Positions 1 through 5,842 of a stretch of 6,112 nt of DNA are shown piece after piece. This DNA comes from JBDSTZ01 sp039927975. Its GTDB lineage: Bacteria > Pseudomonadota > Gammaproteobacteria > Burkholderiales > Burkholderiaceae_D. The stretch covers positions 1 to 6,112 of the forward strand of contig JBDSTZ010000147.1 of the NCBI GenBank assembly GCA_039927975.1, read 5' to 3'. The notes beneath the pieces are model-generated. The model was not told where the DNA came from. It saw only the letters and a program-made list of their open reading frames with translations, and ran no database searches. Made by a program: the position numbers and the translations under genes. Numbering within the stretch: position 1 is the stretch's first letter; every line of letters starts with the position of its first letter.

Positions 1-674
1 TGACCGACATCCTGGGCGACGAAGATCACCTGGGCGACATGGACTTCAAGGTTGCAGGTACGCCAACTGGCATTACCGCGCTGCAGATGGACATCAAGAT
101 CATGGGCATCACCAAGGAAATCATGCAGGTGGCGCTGGCGCAAGCGAAGGAAGCGCGCCACCACATCCTCGGTGAAATGCAGAAAGCCATGCCGCACGTG
201 AAGACCGAACTGTCGGACTTCGCCCCGCGCCTGATCACCATCAAGATCAACCCGGAGAAGATCCGTGACGTGATCGGCAAGGGCGGCGCCGTGATCCGCG
301 CGCTGACCGAAGAGACCGGCACCCAGATCGACATCAGCGACGAAGGCGTGGTCACCATCGCCTCGGTCGACGCCGCCGCCGGCCAGGAAGCCAAGCGCCG
401 CATCGAAGAGCTGACCGCCTCGGTCGAAGTGGGCAAGACCTACGACGGCGTGGTCTTGAAGCTGCTCGACTTCGGCGCGATCGTGCAAGTCATGCCGGGC
501 AAAGATGGCTTGCTGCACATCTCGCAGATCGCCAACGAGCGTGTGAACGCGGTGGCCGATTATCTGAAAGAAGGCCAGCAAGTGCGCGTCAAGGTTCTGG
601 AAACCGACGACCGCGGCCGTCTGAAGCTGTCGATGAAAGCTGCCGAAGGCGCGGAAGCGGCAGCGCAGCAGTAA
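1..674 (+). CDS. pnp: Polynucleotide phosphorylase (PNPase), C-terminal part; 5' end outside the window
   Basis: PNPase degrades RNA 3'-to-5' by phosphorolysis, releasing nucleoside diphosphates, and in many bacteria works with RNase E in the cytoplasmic degradosome. The reading frame is open from base 3 and gives 223 residues up to TAA at 672-674. The fragment begins in the second RNase PH domain with the hallmark DILGDEDHLGDMDFKVAGT, whose aspartates include the metal-binding catalytic ones. A KH domain follows (about fragment residues 77-122) with the RNA-binding GKGG loop at 92-95. An S1 domain follows (about 142-212; GKTYDGVV, DGLLHISQI, GRLKLSMKA). The short Ala/Gln-rich tail is normal for the family. 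All parts present are intact, with no frameshift. A strong intrinsic terminator begins about 20 bp after the stop, so pnp is the last gene of its transcript. The family call is certain from the domain order and motifs. Confidence 0.98.
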   Translation, partial: TDILGDEDHLGDMDFKVAGTPTGITALQMDIKIMGITKEIMQVALAQAKEARHHILGEMQKAMPHVKTELSDFAPRLITIKINPEKIRDVIGKGGAVIRALTEETGTQIDISDEGVVTIASVDAAAGQEAKRRIEELTASVEVGKTYDGVVLKLLDFGAIVQVMPGKDGLLHISQIANERVNAVADYLKEGQQVRVKVLETDDRGRLKLSMKAAEGAEAAAQQ

Positions 675-693
675 TCGCCCTTGGCTTCGGCCG

Positions 694-729
694 AAAAAAC
701 CGCCAGCGCGTGAGCCTGGCGGTTTTTTT
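694..729 (+). terminator. Intrinsic terminator of pnp
   Basis: A perfect 13-bp inverted repeat, AAAAAACCGCCAG (694-706) and CTGGCGGTTTTTT (716-728), encloses a 9-nt loop. The right arm ends in a T run at 723-729, so the hairpin plus U-tract is a textbook Rho-independent terminator. The A run on the left arm also gives a U-tract on the other strand, so it could work in both directions. About 20 bp further on, CGCC (765-768) and GGCG (772-775) followed by TTTTT (776-780) may form a weak second terminator, with another small dyad, CGCTGA/TCAGCG, at 750-764. Confidence 0.93.
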
Positions 730-867
730 ATGAAAACCGCGAGATCCAACGCTGAAGGTCAGCGCGCCCTCGGCGTTTTTCTCGACCATTGAGCCGTTGC
801 GTTATGTAGCTTGGATGTGTCATGTCTTCCGCCGACATCAGGTGCTCTCCTTAATCGGTTTTCAATA

Positions 868-896
868 TTGACTGCAAGAAAATATCTCCCTACACT
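868..896 (+). promoter_or_regulatory. Candidate sigma70-type promoter for the downstream membrane-protein genes
   Basis: TTGACT at 868-873 matches the -35 consensus at 5 of 6 positions. TACACT at 891-896 matches the -10 consensus at 4 of 6, and the spacer is exactly 17 bp. Transcription would start near 903, leaving a leader of about 160 nt before the preferred TTG start. The surroundings are clearly more AT-rich than the flanking genes. This is the best promoter-like match in the gap between pnp and the next gene. The rest of that gap (about 781-860 and 904-1050) shows nothing else I can name. Confidence 0.6.
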
Positions 897-903
897 GCAA
901 GAA
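871..903 (+). repeat. 10-bp direct repeat overlapping the promoter
   Basis: ACTGCAAGAA occurs at 871-880 and again at 894-903, with starts 23 bp apart. The first copy begins within the -35 hexamer and runs into the spacer. The second begins inside the -10 hexamer and covers the predicted start point. A regulator binding either copy would therefore be placed to occlude RNA polymerase. The two-site operator role is inferred from position only; I do not recognise the motif. Confidence 0.5.
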
Positions 904-1061
904 TCAACAGTAATTGTAAATATCAGTACGTTTCCACGGGAAGAATAAGCGGATCAAAAAACGCTTTCAAGAATAATCGCGGGAATGGTCGCACGCGCAT
1001 GTCAAGTCCAGCGATGCAAAAGTCCTGGCCTGCAGTTTGGGCGAAACTATTGGAGAATAAT

Positions 1062-1793
1062 TTGGACGAGTCTTTGTACGCGCCGCCCCAGGCTGATCTG
1101 TCCGGCCGCCCCGAAGTGGTGATCGCGCCGCCGTTTTATGTCGTTTCGCTCGTGAAATTAACGGTGCTGTTCATCGTAACCCTCGGCGTGTATCAGCTAT
1201 TCTGGTTCTATAAAAACTGGAGTAATTACAAACTGCACTGCCAGATCAGCGGAAACGGCAACGGCAAGATCTGGCCGGTCCCGCGCGCACTGTTTTCCGT
1301 GTTTTTTGTCCACTCGCTGTTTCGCAAGGTGGCCGAGCACGCCGAGGCCAACCTGCGTCCACTAACCTGGCAGGCAGGCAGCCAGGCCACCTTGATGGTC
1401 GTCCTGTTGCTCGTCTCGGCCTTTGCGGGGCGCTTTTCGGAGGTCGGAATCGGCGCTCCCTTTTCCGACATCCTCACCTTGCTCGTGATGGTGGCCTTGT
1501 ACTTCAGCATGCGCTCGGCGCAAAAGCAAATCAATGCCAGTTGCGACGACCCTGAGGGCGCCAGTAACAGCGAATTCACCGGTGCGAACTACTTTTGGAT
1601 TATCCTTGGAGCGCTGTTCTTGCTCGCGCTCTTCGCCGCCGGTTTTATGGGTGCGCAGTCTGCCGGAGGCATTGCATCGGCCGGCGGCGCGCTCGTCCCC
1701 TCGGGAGCAGGGGGACACGAAAAGCCGGCGAGGCGGTCGCCTGGGGTGTCTAATAACGCCGGCAATCCTATCTCGCGCCTTATTTTGAACTAA
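1062..1793 (+). CDS. Small multi-spanning inner-membrane protein, DUF4234-like, function unknown
   Basis: The function is unknown. The start chosen is TTG at 1062, because GGAG at 1052-1055 sits 6 nt upstream and because it puts the N-terminal motif YAPPQA near the start, as in many membrane proteins of this type. The alternative ATG at 999 adds 21 residues but has only a weak, distant GGGAATGG before it. From the TTG the protein has 243 residues. The order is a short cytoplasmic-looking N-terminus, a first membrane segment (about residues 27-49) with the DUF4234-like TLGVYQLFWFYKNW motif, and a conserved-looking IWPVPRALFSVFFVHSLF stretch (70-87). Further hydrophobic segments lie near 109-122, 138-150 and 177-197. 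The last 30 or so residues are polar, Gly/Pro/Arg-rich and unlike a membrane-protein end, so the C-terminus may be altered or simply disordered. The stop is 9 bp before the DUF1275 gene, so the two are probably co-transcribed. Confidence 0.7.
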   Translation: MDESLYAPPQADLSGRPEVVIAPPFYVVSLVKLTVLFIVTLGVYQLFWFYKNWSNYKLHCQISGNGNGKIWPVPRALFSVFFVHSLFRKVAEHAEANLRPLTWQAGSQATLMVVLLLVSAFAGRFSEVGIGAPFSDILTLLVMVALYFSMRSAQKQINASCDDPEGASNSEFTGANYFWIILGALFLLALFAAGFMGAQSAGGIASAGGALVPSGAGGHEKPARRSPGVSNNAGNPISRLILN

Positions 1794-1802
1794 GCCTTTC
1801 GC

Positions 1803-2537
1803 ATGCCGATCGAATACCTGTCCGCCCTGACGGCCGCGCCCCGCACGCGCGAGTCCGACTTGCATATCGGCGTCGTGCTCACCCTGGTGGCCGGCGCCCT
1901 CAACGCCGGCGGGTTCTTGGCGATCGGCCAGTACACCTCGCACATGACCGGCATGGTGTCGACCCTGGCCGACCAGATCGTGCTGCGCAACACCGCGCTG
2001 GCCGGCGTCGCCGCGCTGTCGTGGCTCGCCTTCCTGGTCGGCGCGGCAACGACCGCCATGCTGGTCAACTTCCTGCACCGCGCCCAGGTCCGCAACGTGT
2101 ACGCCGTGCCGCTGCTGATCGAGGCCACCTTGATCCTCGTGTTCGGCGCCTTCGGCGGTTCGCTGCACAAGCATGAATTGATCGACATGTCGTTCGCCGC
2201 CATCACGCTGTGCTTCACGATGGGTTTGCAAAACGCCTTGATCACCAAGATATCGCGCGCCGAAATCCGTACCACCCACTTGACGGGTCTGACCACCGAC
2301 ATGGGCATCGAACTGGGTAAACTGTTTTACTGGAATCGCACCAGCGTGGCCGGTAGCGTCGTCGTCGCCAATCGCGGCAAACTGCGCGTGCATGCGATCC
2401 TGATCGGCGCCTTCCTGCTCGGCGGCATCGGCGGCGCGCTCGGCTTCAAGCTGGCCGGCTTCATTTCCACCGTGCCGCTGGCGATCGCGCTGGCGGCCAT
2501 CTCCCTGGCGCCGGCCCTGCGCGACAGGCGCCATTAG
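1803..2537 (+). CDS. YoaK/DUF1275 family integral membrane protein
   Basis: This is a 244-residue inner-membrane protein of the DUF1275 (YoaK) family. Its biochemical role is not established; a transport-type role has been suggested for the family but is unproven. Recognisable signatures are the N-terminal MPIEYLSALT...RT, GALNAGGFLAIGQYTSHMTG in the first membrane segment region (about residues 31-50), and CFTMGLQNALITKISRAEIR followed by TTHLTGLTTDMGIELGK (about 137-173). About six hydrophobic segments can be seen, near 22-42, 66-86, 100-118, 128-148, 196-216 and 218-238. Length and both ends fit the family, so the ATG at 1803 is well supported even though no clear Shine-Dalgarno sequence precedes it. 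Translation may depend on coupling with the gene ending 9 bp upstream. It is followed by a bidirectional terminator. Confidence 0.92.
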   Translation: MPIEYLSALTAAPRTRESDLHIGVVLTLVAGALNAGGFLAIGQYTSHMTGMVSTLADQIVLRNTALAGVAALSWLAFLVGAATTAMLVNFLHRAQVRNVYAVPLLIEATLILVFGAFGGSLHKHELIDMSFAAITLCFTMGLQNALITKISRAEIRTTHLTGLTTDMGIELGKLFYWNRTSVAGSVVVANRGKLRVHAILIGAFLLGGIGGALGFKLAGFISTVPLAIALAAISLAPALRDRRH

Positions 2538-2692
2538 GCGCGCCACCTTTCATTGGTCGTCACCGGATAAATGCGTGCTCGCAGCGGGGAGGATGCACGC
2601 CGCGCCCGCCAATACCAGCGTCGGTTATATCGCCAAACCGCTGCGCGGCAACTGCAGCGCTTGCCCCCGCCGCATGCCCGCTCTGGACGAAA

Positions 2693-2724
2693 AAAAACCG
2701 CCAGCGCGAGCGCTGGCGGTTTTT
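2693..2724. terminator. Bidirectional intrinsic terminator between convergent genes
   Basis: CCGCCAGC (2698-2705) pairs with GCTGGCGG (2712-2719) around a 6-nt loop. The stem extends outward by five A:T pairs (2693-2697 with 2720-2724). Each strand therefore has a stable GC stem followed by a U-tract. It lies 155 bp after the DUF1275 stop and 24 bp beyond the end of the leftward PEP-CTERM gene, so it can end both transcripts. It closely resembles the pnp terminator. The remaining bases of this gap (2538-2690) are GC-rich and hold no gene I can support. Confidence 0.9.
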
Positions 2725-2748
2725 CTTACGCTTGCAGCGGGGGCGTGA

Positions 2749-3330
2749 TTACACCTGCTTGCGGCGGCGCATCGCGGCGAATCCCGCCAGGCCCAGACCG
2801 AACAAGGCCATGGTGCCGGGTTCCGGCACCTGCGCGGTAATGGCGAAGCTGTTGATGAAGCCGGAATCGCCGAACTCGTTGTCGAAGGCGGTCAGGGTCC
2901 AGGCGCCGAACACGTCCATGTCGTTGAAGGCCGCCAGCAACTCTTCCGGCTTGAACGAGCCGCTGTACGGGGCGTAAGCGAAGCCGGCATTGATCGCCAC
3001 GGCGGCGGCGTCATCGAACAGGGTGCCGCTGTAATCGGCGCCGCCCGAGCCGCCCTGGCGGTTCGACAGGATAATGGTCTTGGCGCCGTGGGTCAGCGAC
3101 AGGATCAGGTCGGCGTCCCAGCTGTGGGTGATGTCGAGCAGGGCGTTGACGTCGACCACGCGGCCGTGCGTGCCGATGTTGACGGTCGAGGTGACGCTGC
3201 ACAGGTCGCAAATTTCGACCGGCACGTCGGTGCTGCTGGCGGTGATCAGGATGGGGGCAGCCTGCGCGCCGGCGGCGGCGCCGATGGCGAACACGGCGGC
3301 GAGGTTCAGGAACAGGGATTTGATTTTCAT
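2749..3330 (-). CDS. Secreted P-domain-like protein with PEP-CTERM sorting signal
   Basis: This 193-residue precursor is built for export and exosortase-dependent anchoring. Residues 1-24 form a Sec signal peptide (MKIKS, hydrophobic core, AQA before the likely cleavage). Residues about 47-165 resemble a proprotein convertase P (Homo B) domain, a jelly-roll beta fold: VNIGTHGRVVDVNALLDITH, WDADLILSLTHG, IILSNRQGGSGGADYSGTLFDD, and FGAWTLTAFDNEFGDSGFINSF. A CDLC pair at 41-44 could form a disulfide. The tail is a complete PEP-CTERM signal: VPEP at 168-171, a hydrophobic helix (173-186), then RRRK. Exosortase is expected to cleave at the PEP motif. No protease domain is present, so the P-like domain stands alone, probably in adhesion or carbohydrate/matrix contact (inference). 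It starts 72 bp after the lyase stop on the same strand and is probably co-transcribed. The Shine-Dalgarno sequence is weak (TAGAG about 6 nt upstream). Confidence 0.88.
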   Translation of the reverse strand: MKIKSLFLNLAAVFAIGAAAGAQAAPILITASSTDVPVEICDLCSVTSTVNIGTHGRVVDVNALLDITHSWDADLILSLTHGAKTIILSNRQGGSGGADYSGTLFDDAAAVAINAGFAYAPYSGSFKPEELLAAFNDMDVFGAWTLTAFDNEFGDSGFINSFAITAQVPEPGTMALFGLGLAGFAAMRRRKQV

Positions 3331-3366
3331 GGTGGACTCTACAGGATTAAGTTGTCAGGGCAGGGC

Positions 3367-3391
3367 GGCCCGCGCCGGTGCGGCGCGGGCC
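3367..3391 (-). repeat. Intercistronic GC-rich hairpin between lyase and PEP-CTERM genes
   Basis: A perfect 10-bp inverted repeat, GGCCCGCGCC (3367-3376) and GGCGCGGGCC (3382-3391), encloses a 5-nt loop. It begins 11 bp after the lyase stop in the direction of transcription. No T run follows it on the minus strand, so it is not a standard intrinsic terminator. It more likely protects the 3' end of the lyase message or dampens expression of the second gene. That role is inferred from position. Confidence 0.7.
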
Positions 3392-3402
3392 TGTGTCAGC
3401 GA

Positions 3403-5340
3403 TTAAGGGGTCTTGATCAGGTCCATCGCGTCGAAGGCGACCGCAGGCGTCAGCCAGAACGAGGTGCTCGACGAGCCGCTCACCACGCCGATTTTGAGCG
3501 TATTCACACCGGCCACCAGCGCGCTCGCTGGGATCGTGTAGTCGTAGGTGATGTTGCGGGCGCGGTAGGTGCCGACCGTCATGGTGCGGGTCGATGGCTG
3601 ACCCGGCGGGAACACGTCGCCCGTCTGCGAGCCGACGAAGCCCGAGTTCCAGGCGTTCACGCTGATCTGCGGACGGCCGCCCGCTTGCGCGGTGGTGATG
3701 CCGATGCGGAACTTGTAGGTCGAGGCGGCCGAGATCTGGCTGGCCTTGAGCGTGAAGTTGATCGTCACCGGTCCCGGTGACGCGCCGTTCACGCCTTTCC
3801 ACTGGTACGCCGGCATCTGCAGCGCGGCCTTCGAGCTGCCCACGATGTAGGGATTGGTGGCGGTGGCGGTCGCCAGCCAATTGCTCATGCGTACGTCCTG
3901 CGGGTGCATCACGGTCAGCTTGTCGCCGTTGAGCAGTTCGCGCGGTGTGCCGTCCCATTCGCCGATGCGGAACAGGGCAGGGGTGAAGCTCGGGTCGCCC
4001 TTGGCGATGTGCCACTTGCCGCGCGGGTCGTCCGAATTGATCAGCGGATCGGCGCCGATCGTCACGGCCGGCACGATGTTGGTGGTGCCCGGGTTGACGG
4101 TGACCGGCGCAGTGGCGACGGCCAGTTCGTTCTTGTACACGGTCATCGTGTAGTCGCCCGCCAGCACGCCGTTGATGGTGGTCTGACCGTCGCTGCTGGC
4201 GGCGTCGCCCCAGAATTGCGCGTTCGAGTTCGACAGCGTCACGGTGTACGGGTACAGCGCGTTGCGGCCGTAGATGGCCGGCACGAAGACACTCCCGCGT
4301 CCGCTGGCCGGCACGTAGCCGAGCAGGTTCAGCTTCGAGAAGAAGGCGGTGTCGACCGGCGCTGGCGCCGTGCCGTCGGTGAAGGCGAGGGTATAGCTGT
4401 TGAGGCGGTTGAAGCGGAAGCCCTCGGTCTGGCCTTCACCGTAGTTGACGATGTAGGTGATCTCGTTGGTGGTGCTGGTGATCTGGTTGAGCAGGCTGCG
4501 GTAGAACGGGCCGCCCGAGTTGCCTTCGTTATTGTCGCGCACGATCCACAGGCCGATGTTCGGGCCGGTGCCGCCGATGTAGGTCCAGTCCTTCAGGCGC
4601 TGGTTCGAATAGTGCTTCGAACGCGTCTCGCCGGTGTAGGGGCCGGAGCTAAAGCCAAACACGTCGCCAGATTCGATCGCGCCGGTGGTGCCACGCAGAT
4701 CGTCCGGCCAGGTGCCGTTCGGGAAAGCGCCGCCCGGGGTGCCGGACGCGGTGCCGTTCGGCAGCACGCCGATCGGCACGCGCACGATGTAGCGCACCAG
4801 GCCGAGGGTGTTCGGTTCGCCGGTGAAATAGGTGCCCATGTAGATCCTCGGGTCGCCCTTCTTGACGATGTAGTAGTGGGTCAGGGCGCCGGCGGCGCCG
4901 CCGTTGCTGGTCAGGGTGATTTTGATGAAATCGCTGCCGACCACCACGCCGTTGTTTGCGGCCGAGGCCGGGGTCGAGACGCCGTTCGCGTCGACCGCCT
5001 CGGCGCTCACGCCGACCGCCGACACGCCGGTGTAGAGGAAGTCCGCACCGCTGTTGAGCTGGGTGCCGCGCGTTTGATCGGAGTATTCGACGCCGTTGTA
5101 CCTGAGGCTGGAGATGTCGCCCGCCGACTGGGTGCTGACGTTGTTGTCATAGGCGCGGATCTTGAAGACCAGGCCGGCGTCGGTGTCGATCGTGTAAAAG
5201 GTCGGTTGATTGGCCACGCCGCCGACCGTGCCGGTGGTGGTGGTGAGGGTGAACGCGGCCTGGGCCTGCATTGAAGCGCCGGCCATGATGGCGAACAGGG
5301 CGCACGCCCGCGACAGACCCTTCAAGGTACATGTATGCAT
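3403..5340 (-). CDS. Secreted rhamnogalacturonan lyase, polysaccharide lyase family 4
   Basis: PL4 enzymes cleave the rhamnogalacturonan I backbone of pectin by beta-elimination between galacturonic acid and rhamnose (RhiE is a bacterial example). This 645-residue precursor has a Sec signal peptide (residues 1-28, ending AQA) and three domains. The N-terminal beta-sandwich catalytic domain (about 29-340) includes HYYIVKKGDPRIYMGTYFTGEP, GETRSKHYSNQR with the likely catalytic Lys242, NSGGPFYR (274-281) and NYGEGQTEGFR (299-309). A fibronectin-III-like middle domain (about 341-428) starts GYVPASGRGSV. A C-terminal CBM-like jelly roll (about 435-645) includes RIGEWDGTP, MHPQDVRMSNW and the closing FDAMDLIK. 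The start is firm: GGAG lies 7 nt upstream of the ATG. There is no PEP-CTERM tag or lipobox, so it should be periplasmic or secreted. One oddity is Glu302 where I recall the Aspergillus enzyme having its catalytic His. It is the first gene of a likely two-gene unit. Confidence 0.92.
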   Translation of the reverse strand: MHTCTLKGLSRACALFAIMAGASMQAQAAFTLTTTTGTVGGVANQPTFYTIDTDAGLVFKIRAYDNNVSTQSAGDISSLRYNGVEYSDQTRGTQLNSGADFLYTGVSAVGVSAEAVDANGVSTPASAANNGVVVGSDFIKITLTSNGGAAGALTHYYIVKKGDPRIYMGTYFTGEPNTLGLVRYIVRVPIGVLPNGTASGTPGGAFPNGTWPDDLRGTTGAIESGDVFGFSSGPYTGETRSKHYSNQRLKDWTYIGGTGPNIGLWIVRDNNEGNSGGPFYRSLLNQITSTTNEITYIVNYGEGQTEGFRFNRLNSYTLAFTDGTAPAPVDTAFFSKLNLLGYVPASGRGSVFVPAIYGRNALYPYTVTLSNSNAQFWGDAASSDGQTTINGVLAGDYTMTVYKNELAVATAPVTVNPGTTNIVPAVTIGADPLINSDDPRGKWHIAKGDPSFTPALFRIGEWDGTPRELLNGDKLTVMHPQDVRMSNWLATATATNPYIVGSSKAALQMPAYQWKGVNGASPGPVTINFTLKASQISAASTYKFRIGITTAQAGGRPQISVNAWNSGFVGSQTGDVFPPGQPSTRTMTVGTYRARNITYDYTIPASALVAGVNTLKIGVVSGSSSTSFWLTPAVAFDAMDLIKTP

Positions 5341-5425
5341 GAATTATCTCCGTTGTTTATATGTATGCGCGGCGGGCCATGCCCCGTGTAAATCATTGCC
5401 GTGCCGCAACATTTTGTTTTCAAAT

Positions 5426-5466
5426 CGTTAAAGGAAACGCCGGTTTCGCTTGTGCTTTCTTTAACG
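5426..5466. repeat. Nested inverted repeat in the lyase leader, possible operator or leader hairpin
   Basis: CGTTAAAG (5426-5433) and CTTTAACG (5459-5466) are perfect inverted copies separated by 25 bp. Inside this interval lies a second dyad, GAAAC (5434-5438) and GTTTC (5443-5447), around GCCG. The GAAAC-N4-GTTTC core recalls LacI-family operators of sugar-utilisation genes, which would fit a pectin-lyase gene. It lies about 85-125 bp upstream of the lyase start and downstream of the candidate promoter. It could instead act as an RNA structure in the leader. The symmetry is seen; the role is inferred. Confidence 0.45.
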
Positions 5467-5501
5467 ACAGTTGTGAGAGTTCCACATTGCTTTGCATAAA
5501 T

Positions 5502-5531
5502 CTAATAGTGTTTTGATATAGCAAGCGTCAA
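5502..5531 (-). promoter_or_regulatory. Candidate promoter for the lyase/PEP-CTERM unit
   Basis: Read on the minus strand, TTGACG (5531-5526) is a 5-of-6 match to the -35 consensus. TATTAG (5507-5502) is a 4-of-6 match to the -10 consensus, with an 18-bp spacer. Transcription would start near 5495, giving a leader of roughly 155 nt that includes the nested dyad at 5426-5466. Other AT-rich alternatives exist nearby, so the assignment is tentative. Confidence 0.4.
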
Positions 5532-5631
5532 AAATGAAATAGTTAGTGATAACACGGGGCGCCGGCGTTTGGTCTCTCCTATGAGGCCACCGTTTCGCGC
5601 GCGCACGGCGAAAAAAAGCTGAACTACAAGC

Positions 5632-5659
5632 AATCACAAAAGTGATTATTCACAGGTGA
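5632..5659. repeat. Tandem TCAC/GTGA half-sites, possible regulator-binding site
   Basis: AATCAC (5632-5637) and GTGATT (5642-5647) form a perfect 6-bp dyad around AAAA. They are followed at once by TCAC (5650-5653) and GTGA (5656-5659) around AG. Four alternating half-sites thus sit within 28 bp in the divergent promoter region. They resemble Crp/Fnr-type half-sites, but GTGA and TCAC are spaced by 4 rather than the 6 bp of a Crp site, so no regulator is named. Confidence 0.4.
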
Positions 5660-5674
5660 TATTTGCAACAAATT

Positions 5675-5710
5675 GCGCACAAACGTGCGCGTGTGCGAGG
5701 CGGTACGCCT
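5675..5710 (+). repeat. Two adjacent perfect hairpins, the second followed by T-rich sequence
   Basis: GCGCAC (5675-5680) and GTGCGC (5685-5690) enclose AAAC. Eight bases later AGGCG (5698-5702) and CGCCT (5706-5710) enclose GTA. The second hairpin is followed by AGCAATTTTT, with the T run starting 5 nt after the stem. That could be a weak intrinsic terminator for a short rightward transcript, although the stem is short and the T run displaced. Confidence 0.4.
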
Positions 5711-5739
5711 AGCAATTTTTCATTTTGGGCAACCCGCTG

Positions 5740-5793
5740 GCACCGGCCGTCTGGGGCGCTTGGAGTGGATGCGCGCAACATGCCGGCCGGTGC
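5740..5793. repeat. 10-bp GC-rich inverted repeat
   Basis: GCACCGGCCG (5740-5749) and CGGCCGGTGC (5784-5793) are perfect inverted copies around a 34-bp interval, which itself contains two GCGC blocks (5756-5759 and 5771-5774) able to pair. A transcript could form a long hairpin. The right arm overlaps a further small dyad, GTGCA (5790-5794) with TGCAC (5803-5807). I see no transposase or target duplication, so a mobile-element origin is not shown. Confidence 0.5.
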
Positions 5794-5842
5794 ACGAAAA
5801 AATGCACGCAAATAAATGATCAAGATGGCAAGTGTTCGATTT

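Noticed and set aside
1362..2546. A 394-codon open frame on the minus strand crossing both membrane-protein genes.
   Set aside because: Its composition (Gln, Arg, Gly, His, Asp) is typical of antisense frames, it shows no motif, and it spans two well-supported plus-strand genes.
2593..2748. A 51-codon open frame starting with ATG just after GGGGAGG.
   Set aside because: The purine run abuts the ATG with no spacer, and the frame runs straight through the bidirectional terminator. No recognisable protein.
3904..5274. A 456-codon open frame on the plus strand opposite the lyase gene.
   Set aside because: It is an antisense shadow of a high-GC gene: very rich in Arg, Val, Asp and Ala with no domain. 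The minus-strand frame has a signal peptide, a Shine-Dalgarno sequence and clear PL4 motifs.
5331..5368. ATGTATGC repeated at 5331-5338 and 5361-5368, spanning the lyase start.
   Set aside because: Eight bases once repeated in a region with partly coding constraint is weak; no symmetry or promoter relation supports a role.
5642..5653. Possible Crp binding site (GTGA and TCAC).
   Set aside because: The half-sites are separated by 4 bp instead of 6 and flanking bases fit poorly, so naming Crp is not justified.
5740..5793. Inverted repeat as the ends of an insertion sequence.
   Set aside because: Only 34 bp lie between the arms, with no transposase and no target-site duplication seen.
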